From assembly GCA_009801085.1 (NCBI GenBank), contig VNWV01000006.1, positions 2,170,001 through 2,234,000 on the forward strand: a DNA stretch of 64,000 bases, given 5' to 3'. Every line of letters starts with the position of its first letter. Position 1 is the stretch's first letter. The translations under genes were made by a program, and so were the position numbers. A model generated the notes under the pieces. The model was not told where the DNA came from and searched no databases. It saw only the letters and a program-made list of their open reading frames with translations. Source of the stretch: Lasiodiplodia sp. COLG20. Lineage: Eukaryota; Ascomycota; Dothideomycetes; Botryosphaeriales; Botryosphaeriaceae. This document shows, in pieces, positions 22,155-32,947 of the stretch.

Positions 22155-22942
22155 TTCTACCAGGCTACGAAAGTTAGAACCACCGAGTATCAACTCCGCA
22201 ACGCTTAGCATAACGTGACTGACCCGTTGCTTATCCACGCTCCTCATTAACCAGGCTTGCTCGCCTAGCTGCCACAGATGAACGGCTAGCGCCACGGGGG
22301 AGGATGTATCTTTGCTGCATCGAATTATCGCGAACTTGAGTCCCAGGTACGCTTCCGCCAGACCTCTCTGGCCGTGTGGGCCTGCCCTGCCCGCTCGTCC
22401 ACAACGCCAACTATCCCTAACCAAAAAAAAAGAAGGATGTTTCAGCTGCTACACCACCTTCATGAGCGCTTTAAGATATATGCTCTAGTTCACTGCGGTC
22501 TTCTGAACCCACCGTCCATGGGGGTTTCCGCTTTTGTATAAGCCATCCCACGCTTGACCGCCTCCTCGCTTCATCAAAACCCTGCCGAAACTCTCCACCC
22601 CCAGCTTCTCTTCTACGAAGTGGTCAAAAATAGTTAGAGTAGACAAACACCGCATGGGCTGAGGCGGTACTACGGAGATGCTTAATGGCTCTTCAGCCCC
22701 GGCCTTCATCAAACAGTTCTGATCATGGACCAAAGAAGTCGCAAATGTCTGGTTTCTCTGTTTTTGGGTCTAATCGTCGATGTCTGTTTTTGGTTGAGTA
22801 GAGGCAAGCACGTTGTTTGGTTGCTTATCTTTGTTTTTACTGCTCAAATCGCGAATTCACCATCCGACGAGATCACTCAGCATTCATGTCCAGGATGTTA
22901 TCGTCATTTCAAACATCAAATTGGGGTATCACTCATTATACG
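22155..22942. other. Intergenic
   Basis: 790 bp between convergent genes. A minus-strand open frame at 22485-22733 (82 codons) has protein-like composition but no recognisable domain or partner exon, so I do not call it a gene. No repeat noticed. Confidence 0.4.
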
Positions 22943-24348
22943 TTAAAAATTTTCCTTTTCCTTCATCATGCCCGAGTCCTCAAACTGCAGCCTCAAGCTG
23001 CTCCCATCCGACCCGCCGTCACAACTCGACCTCGAGCCCCGCTCCAGGTCGCCCATCTTCTCCACATCCACACACTTCCCCACACTCCCACTCGACGGCC
23101 TCCTACTGCTACTCCTACTACTCCTCCCACTCCCCCTACTCGCCGCCCTCAACAACCCGCCCACATCCCAATTCTTACTCAACGTCGCCACCGTCTCGAC
23201 ATCATCCTCATACTTACTACCATACAACGGCAGCACCAGCTTCTCCGGCCGCCCCGGCATCGAGTATGCCCACTCCTCCGGGCCGAGCGGTTTTTGCGTA
23301 GGCGCCACGCGCGTTATGCGCGTCGCGAAGTCGCGCAGGAAGCCGGGCGCGATCTTTTTGAACAGCGGTTTCGTGGCCGGCGCGGCAACGCAGACGAGGC
23401 CGACGTCGACTTCGACGGCGGACCAGATGGTGACGTCGTAGTCGGCCCAGGTGAAGTCGCGCGGGTCGGTGACGGCGTTGAGGCGGCAGATGCGGAAGAT
23501 GCTGGCGATGATGACGCTGGGGAGGGGCTCGGGTTAGCTGGGGGGTGTTTGCGGGGAAGGGGGGAAGGGGAAGGGGGGAAAGCTTACAGCCATCCGAGCG
23601 AGACGACGAAGAGCAGGATCATCTTTTGCCGCTTGGGCAGTTGGAGCGGCAGGATGTTAGGCACGACCTGCAGCGTGAGCCAGGCGTCGGCGAGGGTGTT
23701 GAAGACGGCCGACGCGACGAGGTGCGGGTACATGTCGATGCAGCTGGCCTCCATGCGCGGGTTCCAGAAGGCGGCGACGGGGATGCATTGGAAGGCCGAG
23801 ACGAGGACGAGCGGGATCGTGTACAGCACGATGTAGACGAAGGCGATCTTGGCCAGGAGCCGGTTGAGCGGGTCGGCGAAGATGTCCAGGTAGAAGAGGC
23901 AGATGGAGATCTTGGTCAGGGAGAGGGCCAGGTTGTAGAGCAGGAACGAGGCGTAGTCGATCTTGGCGTTGATCTTGATGATGGAGCCTGGCAGCTGCTC
24001 GATGTGGATTCCGGCGCCGTAGTGCGTTTGGATGCAGGACAGGGCCGTCAGAGCGAGCGAGAGTACCTGCGCGTTGTCAGTGATGGATTTTTCTGCGACA
24101 CGGGGGGTTACTTACCCATGCGACGCAGAGTATGCTGTCATCTGCGCCCCATTTCCGTCGGATCCATGCTTTGGATATTATTCTTGCGATAACGAAGGCT
24201 GATGCGATAATCTGTGGAATGAAGTTGCCCGCGAAAATGGCTCCTGTCCTATTCTCGGTAGCGACCTGGCACGGTTCGGGTCAGTGCATTGGCTCTATCT
24301 GGAGGGATGTAAGCTTATCCATACAGCTGGGCCGGACCAATGAGACAT
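22943..24348 (-). CDS. Fungal rhodopsin-domain integral membrane protein (PTH11/SAT4-like)
   Basis: Seven-helix membrane protein of the fungal rhodopsin-domain family; members are proposed receptors at the plasma membrane. Four exons on the minus strand (24325-24348, 24116-24265, 23588-24066, 22943-23516) give 408 residues. The first exon codes only MSHWSGPA. Helix 1 is FIPQIIASAFVIARI, and the loop WIRRKWGADDSI with the following helix matches the family. Further blocks: SLTKISICLFYLDIF, VSAFQCIPVAAFWNP, ADAWLTLQVVPNILPLQLP and ASIFRICRLN...DFTWADYDVTIWSAVEVDVG. No CFEM domain precedes the helices, so it is the class without an extracellular cysteine domain. The cytoplasmic tail is rich in Ser and Arg, suggesting phosphorylation. 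Confidence 0.92.
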
Positions 24349-25602
24349 GCTGGTCCACCTGGGACGGAGAGTAAAGTTAAAAAGAATGAATCTCTCTGAG
24401 GCAGCGAGGAAACGGGTCGTCGGCTGCTGTTAAAAGGATGCGCACCCCATCCAAACGAAGTTTGTGGTTTCGTCGTCGCAGTGAAAACCGAAACTGCAAC
24501 AGAACGCGCTCGGTATATTTCTGCGACTATAGCCCTCAGCCGCTCCGCGAAAATGGCCAATGGAACGGCGTTTCACCCTTGTAACAGCCGTGACGATCTA
24601 CGCCACAACTGGCACCGTGGCAGATCTCAGCTGAAAGCTGGTAGTCGCGTCCCCTGAAGAGCCGCAGGTGTGTTTGAGATTCGTCAAATAACGCCCCATT
24701 CCATGTTCTTCTAGACTTCTCCTTCGGCAATACCTGCGTTCCCCCAAGGAGCCTCTGCATATACTTCCCGAGATCGTGCTGCATCGTAACCTTCTTTGAT
24801 CGCTTGTCAAGGCGTCCACGTGGGATACTCCACGTGCTGGAAAAGCAATAACCACGCAACTGCGGCGTAGTGTCTGAGCTATCTACAGTCTGCATCATCA
24901 CAACGAGGCCTCCTGAGGGACACATTTCTGAGCTCCTGCTCTCCGCGACGAAGAACTATTATAATGTCGTGCTGTAATTCGCACGGCATTCTTTGCCACG
25001 TGGATATTGGAATGGTGGTTCTGTCATTCCCAGCCAAAATGCCGAAATGAAGAGACATACCAAACAGCAGGAGTAGAATCTCACGTTCGAATTGCCTCAA
25101 GATTCCGGGGTCCGTTGCCGCTAACGGACAAGACGCCGCCTGACAGCGGGACGCGCGGACCCGACAGCGGCAAATGTCCGAGGTTCTTCGGCAAGGCGAT
25201 CCGGGGGAATGCGAGACAGAGGCGCGCTTAGCCTTGCACCAGATGATGGCAGCCTGCCTTAAAACGACCGCATCGCGCCGATTCCGCGAATCAACCCGAG
25301 TTTTGTTTTTAGTGTGCCGTTTAGCTGTTTCTGGTGACCATAGCTGGAGCTCAATATGCATGAAAGTGTCGAAAGCATTGGTCGATCAACGATTTAGACT
25401 CATGTTCCGCCAATACCGAAGGATATTACAGCCGACGGCCAACGTGAATTTATTCTTGTCTTAATAGTTATACATTCTCGTACGGACGACAGGCTCAACT
25501 GCCCACATACATCTTCTTTTTCACTATAAAAAAAAAAAAAAAAAAGGAAGAGCTGAGGCACACCTCCGCTACGTTCCAAGACCCTGCCATTCTTCGCGCC
25601 AC
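24349..25602. other. Intergenic with a repeat remnant
   Basis: About 1.25 kb between two minus-strand genes. It holds a truncated dispersed repeat (25421-25490) and a poly-A run of about 18 near 25530. Open frames on the minus strand (24536-25361) have no recognisable domain. Confidence 0.4.
25421..25490 (+). repeat. Truncated copy of the MITE family at 52.7 and 57.2 kb
   Basis: GGATATTACAGCCGACGG and the following bases match the element at 57233-57431 (GGATATTGCAGCCGACGG...GTGAATTTA), and a later block ending TACGGACG matches its internal CGTCCGGACG region. Only the left arm is present. Confidence 0.55.
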
Positions 25603-26169
25603 CTAGCCATCCGCTGCAGCACCACCACCCCTCGGCATCTCCACCTCATCAAGCACCAGCTCCCAAAACTCGCCCACCACCCTCGCCCCAAACATCTCAT
25701 GCTCCTCCGTCCTCAGCATCCTGAACCCCGCCGCCTTGTATATCCCCCTCGCCGAAACCAGCACGCTCTGCGTCCACAACACGACCCTGCGATACCCCGC
25801 CTCCCGCGCAAACGCGACGCACCGCGCCACCAGCATTTTCCCCACCCCCCTGCCCCGCGCATCCGGCTCCACGAGCAGCAGGCGGAGTTTCGCCGCGTCC
25901 GCCGCATCCCGGTCCTTGACCAGCACGACGCAGCCGGCGAATGTGCTGTTGTCGTCGGCGCCGTCCTCGGCGATCCAGCAGCGTTCGAGCGCTGGGTCGT
26001 AGTTGGCGGTGAAGTCGGCGAGGATGCGCGCCGCGAGCGCCGCGCAGGATGTCGTGTCCCAGCCGTATTCGGCGGGGTATATGGCGCCGTGGCGGGAGAT
26101 GATTGTGTCGAGGTCGGAGGCGCGGTGGGTGCGGAGTGTGATGGAGTTTGTTTGAGGTTGCGGTGGCAT
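25603..26169 (-). CDS. GNAT-family N-acetyltransferase
   Basis: Transfers an acetyl group from acetyl-CoA to an amine; the substrate is unknown. Single exon, 188 residues, normal for the family. The N-terminal strand and helix (ITLRTHRASDLDTIISRHG) begin the fold. The acetyl-CoA loop is LLVEPDARGRGVGKMLV (RGxGxG type), followed by AFAREAGYRRVVLWTQSV and AARGIYKAAGFRM, the usual strand-helix pair with a Tyr in the active-site helix (GIYKAAGF). GEFWELVL closes the fold. The last dozen residues are Gly/Ala-rich. The frame and start are unambiguous. Bacterial MarR-GNAT proteins share this C-terminal pattern, but there is no regulatory domain here. Confidence 0.92.
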   Translation of the reverse strand: MPPQPQTNSITLRTHRASDLDTIISRHGAIYPAEYGWDTTSCAALAARILADFTANYDPALERCWIAEDGADDNSTFAGCVVLVKDRDAADAAKLRLLLVEPDARGRGVGKMLVARCVAFAREAGYRRVVLWTQSVLVSARGIYKAAGFRMLRTEEHEMFGARVVGEFWELVLDEVEMPRGGGAAADG

Positions 26170-26675
26170 TGCTGATTGCTGGTAGGGTTGTGTGTGATGG
26201 AAAGGAAACGCAGGAAGCTTGTTTCGCTGCTTTGGGAATTAATATGGCAGATATACTTTTTATATTCTACGCGCCAAAAAAGTAAACCATAAGGAAGATA
26301 AGCCAAAATTTTTAGTGTCCTGTAACGTGTTCCATCGCATGCCTTATCTGTTGTGGGGCTGGCATGTCATCGAAAGGGCTGAATTTTTGGGTCCATGTCG
26401 TTGACAGGGCGTGTAGAATCAATCTTTTGGTGCTCTAAGCGTTAGATAAAGATACTAGGGATAAGGACTATGCTGCTTACTAAGTTTAATTTTCGAAAGC
26501 TGCACCGCCAATGCTGGAAGCTTCCCCTCAATTACTCAGACCCCGCCCCGCATTTGAGCTCCTCACGCCCGAACCCAGACTCAAGTAAAGTCCTCGTCAC
26601 ACACTCTTCTAAACGCCACAGCTTGCAATTCATCCACAAAAAATTGGCCAAGATTTCAATCCTTACTAAGCTACA

Positions 26676-27275
26676 ATGCCTTCCTTGCGTTCCTACTGGC
26701 CCGCCATCTTGTGCACTCGTTATGCGTTGGCTTTCTCCCCGTATCTACAGCTTACGGCAGTCGTATCGGATCAGTATCAGAATGCCGCATTCGAGTGCTG
26801 GGAAATTTCTACCCCCTTCGCAGATTACCCGACAGTGGGCACTGCTATTAAGGGGCTTGCGGACGTTTCAAATATTTCATACGTCGTCCTTCCTCCCGGG
26901 TCCAAAGAAGGCCTCCATAAACCACCACATCCAATGTAAGCATCATGGCATCAACGCAGCCATCTGGAAAATGACTGGTGATATGTTAGGTTCTTCGCCT
27001 TGATTTCGGGATCAGCGCATATCACCCTGCCAGCAGGAGACGACGAGTTATGGATTCGAGACGGAGTAAACGGATTGATCATCGCTGTCGACACTGTAGG
27101 GGACGGTCATTACACCGAGTATCCTTCAAAGCAGCCATCGGTAGCTCTTCAAATTCCATTCAAGGACGGCGTGCCTCCTCTCCATCGCGTCGTCAAGCCT
27201 GGACCATGCGACACGGTGGCTTCGATCGTGGATGGCGAATTCTCTGATTCGAGATATGAAGGCGAGCTCAGATGA
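26676..27275 (+). CDS. Small secreted cupin-like protein
   Basis: Two exons (26676-26935 and 26990-27275) give 181 residues. The N-terminus has a hydrophobic stretch (residues 5-30) that could be a signal peptide, although Arg residues at 5 and 15 weaken the prediction. The mature part reads ECWEISTPFADYPTVG, ADVSNISYVVLPPGS, then MFFALISGSAHITLPAGDDE across the intron, and TVGDGHYTEYPS: a beta-sandwich pattern with the HITLP and GHYTEYP turns of a cupin-like fold. Small secreted proteins of this kind are common in plant-associated ascomycetes. The function is unknown. A possible extended 3' frame (27232-27516) is not part of it. Confidence 0.75.
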
Positions 27276-27938
27276 AAGATTCAATTTTCACACACTTTCT
27301 CACCTCACCTCACCTCTTCTTCATCGAGCGGTCATCTACGCTACGAAAGGCACTCCCAACAAGCACGGCAAGCACCTCGCAATTCAATACCGACACTCCA
27401 GAACAGGTTTCAGTGCGCACAGCAAGCAGTTAGACTACGGCTTCGCTGCGTTGCGCAGTCCAGTAGAGAGGGGGGGACTGTTGTTGGCAGGAACGATCGC
27501 CGAGGGGGGTATTTAGTGCTTTCTTTCGGGTAGCTCAATACATCACCCATTCACCTCCTCAGCTTCGCGCACCAGTCTCGCCGCACACCACCATCGGCAT
27601 TAGCAGGCAGTTCACGAGTATCTCTAGCGCGTTCTGGGTCTATTTAAGCGAGGAGGACGAGCAGCAGCATCAGTAGATAGAAGAAGAACAGGTAGCAACA
27701 GCTAATACATAGGCCGGGCATACGTCCCACACTGCGGGCTTAACCTACACGTAGGTGATAGTAGAGCAGGTATACTATAAAGGAGCTGGCGGATGTCCCT
27801 ACTATCCCGCTTTTCTAGGTATTTTACCCACTTCTTTTTGTTAGAATAGATAAAGTCTCCCGAGTAGACTATGAATGCACTCCGCCCGCTGCTTCCTTGC
27901 TTTCCCACTTATTGCCCATTCCTGCCTACCTTTAGCGG
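27276..27938. other. Intergenic
   Basis: About 660 bp between the convergent cupin-like gene and P450 2. A minus-strand open frame (27702-27908) is protein-like (SAFIVYSGDFIYSNKKKWVK) but has no start or partner exon; it may be a degraded transposon piece. Nothing else seen. Confidence 0.4.
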
Positions 27939-29766
27939 CTACCGTAACACCGGCTTCACTTTCACCCAGAGAGGCGACTTGTCCCAAAGAATATACGTTT
28001 TCTGAGCGAACCACTGTAAACTTTCTGGACAAAGCTCGAGATCAAAGTGCCAGAGAACTTTTGCCAAAATAATACGCATTTCATGATAGGCGAGACTGGA
28101 GGAATTTAATAATTAAACCTCATATAGTGGAGCACCAAATACTTACTTCTTGCCTAAGCAGTTGCGCGGACCAAAGGAGAACGGCTGGAGAATTTCCTTC
28201 CTGTCCGACTCGTAGTGGCTGTCTGGGAGCCAGCGCTCGGGGATGAAGGATTCAGGATCCTTAAAGTTCAGCGAGGAATGGTACGCGACTTGGTGAGGAA
28301 TATAAATGCTCGTCTGTCGAGATTATTAGCTTACGATGCACGAAACAGAAACATATCGATCAGTCCTGGTCCGTACCCCCTCGGGAAGCCACTCTCCTAT
28401 GACAGCATTTCCACCCTTGGGCACTTCTCGTGGCAGCGCGGTTGGAACTGGAGGATAAAAACGAAGCGCTTCCTCAAAACAAGCACGCAAGTACTCAAGT
28501 CGAGCCACACCATCGAAGTTCAGAAGTTCCTTTGGCAAAGCCCGCACCTCATCAACCAGCTTCTTCAGCTTGTCGGGATTTTGGAGCAGAAGGTGTGTGA
28601 TGCCGCTCAGGAGCGTGGCTGTGGTTTCCGAGCCGCCCACCATAAGAACCGAAGCATTGGAATACATCTCGAGTTGGCTGAGCTTCCCGCTCTTTCCACC
28701 ATCCTTCTTCATGACGAAGTTCCAAATGTCGTTGCGCTCGAGCCTCGCTTGCGTTCGCTTATCCACGCGGCTGTTGGTGTATTCAAAATGCAGCTCTTGT
28801 TGCTTCTTAAGCTTGCTCGGTATGAGGTAGTCGACGAATGTTGCGAGTAACGGGTAATCCTGAATGCAGGAAACTATTGAAACAGTTCGCATGTTGCCGA
28901 ACACAGCCTCCACCCACGGAGACAATTTCTCATTCTCCAGAAGGCCCAAAGATTCCCCGAAGACTAGGTCGGCGATAATGTCAAAGGTAGCGCAGTTGTA
29001 GAGCTTGACGAGATCCTGAGGCTTCTTGGAATGCTCTGGATCTCGAGACGCTCTGTCCAGCTTCTCCACAAGCATGTCCACGTATTTAGTTATCAGCGGC
29101 TCCTGGCAGCGGAGAGCCCGGTCGCTGAACGCGTTTGAGAAGATTTTCCGGAGACGTCCATGTTCTTCTGTGTCGGGCACAGAAAGAATGTTGTGCTGCC
29201 CTCCCTGGCCGGGCGAGTAGAACCTAGTGTCCTTGGTATTCTCCAGGCGTCCGCCGGTGCGATGACCGAAAGCATCCTTCCAGGCCTGGGGGTTGATATA
29301 GCTGACCTTGTTGACACCGATTCGGACAACTTCACCGTATTTTTCGTGCTGGTATCGCACCCATGGGACCGCGTTGCCTCGGACGGTTGCGATCCAATAC
29401 GGGATATTGCTCGCAGCCGACGTCTTGGATCCTGGGACTACAACACTCGTGAGATGATGCAACGAGGGATATTTGGATGCATGCGTACTTACATTTGCTT
29501 AGAGGATGGAAAAATATGTTGTAGATTGCATTGGCGACTGCTGCCAACACCAGCTGTCGCATAGAACCTTAGCGCTTGTCGAAACTGTGGGAATGGCGGA
29601 AAGGGTAGGAACTTGGTTCCGCAACATACAAGGCCGACGACGCTTTCTAGAAGCCATGGTGTGCTCCCTAGTACATAAAATCAGAATCATTTAGTATGAT
29701 GTTAGCTGCCAACAACGGTCCGGACTATGTCTTACCGAGGATAGAAGGTTTGTAGGTTTGATCCAT
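27939..29766 (-). CDS. Cytochrome P450 monooxygenase 2 (paralogue of P450 1)
   Basis: Six exons on the minus strand: 29736-29766, 29630-29667, 29493-29553, 28377-29437, 28147-28313 and 27939-28095; 504 residues. The hydrophobic anchor is built from three tiny exons (MDQTYKPSILG, STPWLLESVVGL, LVLAAVANAIYN), followed by IFFHPLSKFPGSK. The I-helix motif is GGSETTAT rather than AGTETTAT: Ala to Gly and Thr to Ser at the start of the oxygen-activation motif. ExxR is EALR and the haem loop is FSFGPRNCLGKN. Exons of 61 and 167 nt are shared with P450 1, so they are paralogues with conserved intron positions. TTATATAAAA lies about 70 bp upstream of the ATG. The substrate is unknown. Confidence 0.95.
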
Positions 29767-29834
29767 GTTTTCTTTATCGTATCTTGCCGTCTTACTCTTC
29801 AGTAAAACTTGTCCTTGAATACATAACAACGACT

Positions 29835-29844
29835 TTATATAAAA
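29835..29844 (-). promoter_or_regulatory. TATA box of P450 2
   Basis: On the minus strand TTTTATATAA lies about 70 bp upstream of the ATG at 29766. Confidence 0.45.
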
Positions 29845-32800
29845 TTGCGGCGAGCTTTCTTTCCGCAAAGCCGCGCCCTTACGAGTGAATGCCGACAGCA
29901 CGGCAGCCGGCACTTGGCTCCTCCGGAGCGCGATCGTACTGCCTGAAAGAGTTCGGACAGTGTTGCCAAATTTAGCCGGAAGTTCGGCCTTTCTGGCGAG
30001 AAACCCTCCGGATGTCCCGACTCAGTTTAGTGGGGACTACTTCTCAGGTCTACAAGTTTAGCGCTTCGCTGCTGATCTTATTGTAAATAGTGACGTGTCT
30101 GACGGGGTTACGAGACAGCTGCTATGGGGTTCGTAGAGATTTCTCGAGTCAGCAAAAGCTATTGCGAGCGATTCTCTCATTGGTGTGTCCCATACCCCCG
30201 TCAGTCTCGTAACCTCGCCCGAAACGTCAGTCGGCGGAGTGTCTTTTGCCTTGTGGGTCTACCGACCAAGGTATGAGACCAGTTTTGCGGAGCCAAAGTA
30301 GCCAATAGGATAAATGAGGGGGTAAGGACATATCCCTCCGACTATTGTAGTAATCTTAAATTACATTGGTACGGATTAGGGAAGCTTAGCTAACGCTAAT
30401 TCGGCGGGGGCAATCGTGTATACATAAGATAACAGCGATTTAGTTGGTAGTAACAAACTTCGTAACTGATTTAATTGGCGAATAAGGTGGTACGTCTGAC
30501 GGGGATATACGTCAACCAATAGGATGATGGTCGAATTTAATCTGCGGTCAATGCGAAATCACTTTGAGAGTCAAGAAATCACCCTTGTTGATGCTAGTCT
30601 TACCGCTTTACTTACAAAATGGTGAAAGTTGCTGGTTCTCGGCCGAGACCAATTATCAACTTGTTCGATAACGTAGAACTCCGTCACACCCGAAAGGCAC
30701 AGCCCCTTGCATGGCTCTCTTATATTGCGCAAGTTTTCCGGCCTCCCCACAATTTTTCTTTTCTTGTCGAGCAGATGTCGCCAAGATTCAATCCGGGCCT
30801 GACGCTTGGGCAGGGGCATTTCGAGCATCCAATCACAGGGAGCCTATAACATATGCGCTCGTCTGGGTAAGGAAGCCATTGTACATTAGCGCTGCTACCT
30901 TCAACGCTTGGATTCTTCGGATACCTTAGATGCCGGTTTCAAGGCATACTGAACACGGATAGATAGCCTTCCGAATATCCGAAGTGACGTATAGGTACGT
31001 TCTTCGAAAGGCACAGATAGCTTTTACCTATCTTGTATACCCGAACCGACCGGACCAAGGGTCGATTGACCCGCCCCGCGACAATCCAGTCCTCTTGTTC
31101 CCATCTGCAGCGAACTCCCTGTTCAGCCTCAGTGCACCTACGCCTCACAATTTGGGTAATTTCTGATGGTTAGTATATCCTCCTGCCTTGATTTCGCAGT
31201 GAGCGATAACGGTGTGTTCCCAGTAAGTATTATACCGAGCTACCTTTACATATTATTTAGTCTTCGGCCTTAAATGTACACTCAACATCTTGCTGATGAA
31301 GCGCATGACTTTACAATGGTGTCAACACACATTTATGAAGCAATGCCGAATGTTTCGACTTCGATTGTGTCAGGCAAGGCATGCGTAAGGTGAGAAAAGG
31401 AGCATCGGATGCTTCCACTGGAAGGGGTGGTTCCGCCCACGCTGACGGGTGCATCCGCAATAGCAGTCTTCAAAAAGGCTGAAGCGCCCCTACAAGATTC
31501 GAACTCATCTATTCTCCACCATCATGCACTCCAGAGTACTCCATCCGCACCTCAACAACTTGAGAAGGTAGAACAATTGGCTACACACTCCAAATCAACT
31601 CACTGAAAACTACTCAGCTTGCGTACAATTTTAACTAACCGTCGCAGGCCTCAGGGGACAGTTTCCCCAGCCTCAGCAGTGTCGCTGTTGCTGCGCGACA
31701 GAATTGATACAAGGAAGATGGGATCGGGAAAGTTTCGGCACGGGATCGATGGTGCGGGGAAACATGTCATCGTCAATCGCCACGAGGAGAGACCCAACAA
31801 CTTGCCTATCGTCACCACGGACCTGAACCCCCTTGGCCACCAGCACATCGTCATAGGCTTGAGCGTTTGAGCATTGATCAACGTCAGGTCTGCTATCCCC
31901 CAGGAATTCCTGTATTTGCTGCTCTTCCTACCACTTTCAGCTCCGTCCCCACGCCGAAACCCGCCGTCGGAACGATCCCAACTACCGAGACACTGCGGCA
32001 ACACCGAGCATGGCTTTTCCGACTTTAGCTTCAACCAAAGAAGCTAGCCTGAGAGGCCCGAGCTTGATTATCAACGTCCAGCGGCAGAAAGAAGTTATAC
32101 GTTTTCGCACAGCCGGAACTTTTTCTCGCGATCCATTCTCTTGCCCTCCAGATGTAACGCCGACCAGCAGACAGCTCACACGATGATTCCTGTCGCAGCG
32201 GAATGATGGAGCAGAGACCGCGAAGCATGGTGTGAGATGGGTGGAGATGGGGTCACGCAGCGCCAAGCGCGGAGTCCAAGACGGAGGCCAAGCACACTTC
32301 CAAGGCCCCAAGCCCGCCCCAACGCAAGTGCTCCTGCCCACGCGACACCTGCAACGAAAATTCCCTAGGGCTGTCCCAGCGACCGGGACTGCGTTTTCTC
32401 ACGTTTCAGCAAGGCAATTGGTGTCAAGAGGCTGCAAAATGCTGGACCGACACAGGAAATACCCTGTTTCGCAAGCAGATGTTTTCTTAGGGAATGTCAC
32501 TTTCGGCACGCCGTGTGTGGCTTACGCTGGCGAGAAGTGTCGCCGCGATGCTGGCGTTCCTTCCGCTGTCTTGTTCCCTCTTGACGTTTAGCCAAAAATC
32601 TTCTGTCCAACCACTGGCCCGGCCACCCTTGCTGATGTTCCGCTCGACGGCGTGGGTTACCAACGCCCTCCGCCCTCGCTTCCCGCGGCCCAGCCCTCGT
32701 CCTTTTCCTTCTCCCTTGCCGCAAACGGAGCGAAGAGTCATGGCGCACCGCGGGGATTCCCCATACCCCGCAATGCCGGGTTTCCCCGTTTACTCGCCTC

Positions 32801-32947
32801 TCCACTTATTAAAGTCGGGGCACTGTCCACTGCTTATTTGCAGCATTGCCGTTGCACAGCGACTCCGGAAGTCCATCTGTGTCTACCGCAAACAAAGGGA
32901 GGAAGCTGGGATTCCGGTTCTGATTCGCCCCTCTTCGACGACCGAAA
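29845..32947. other. Long gene-free stretch
   Basis: About 3.1 kb between divergent P450 2 and the sugar-type transporter. Apart from a possible inverted repeat near 30.1 kb I see no gene. The last 400 bp before 32948 is CT-rich and is the likely transporter promoter. Open frames at 32232-33017 in several frames reflect base composition. Confidence 0.45.
30089..30226. repeat. Imperfect inverted repeat
   Basis: TGACGGGGTTACGAGAC near 30098-30114 is met in reverse complement around 30200-30222 (CCCCGTCAGTCTCGTAACCTC), with rearranged order of the sub-blocks. GTCTGACGGGG recurs at about 30493. It may be the remains of a small DNA transposon. Boundaries are unclear. Confidence 0.35.

Noticed and set aside
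22485..22733. Minus-strand 82-codon frame with protein-like composition
   Set aside because: No domain, no partner exon and no conserved start could be found; left as intergenic.
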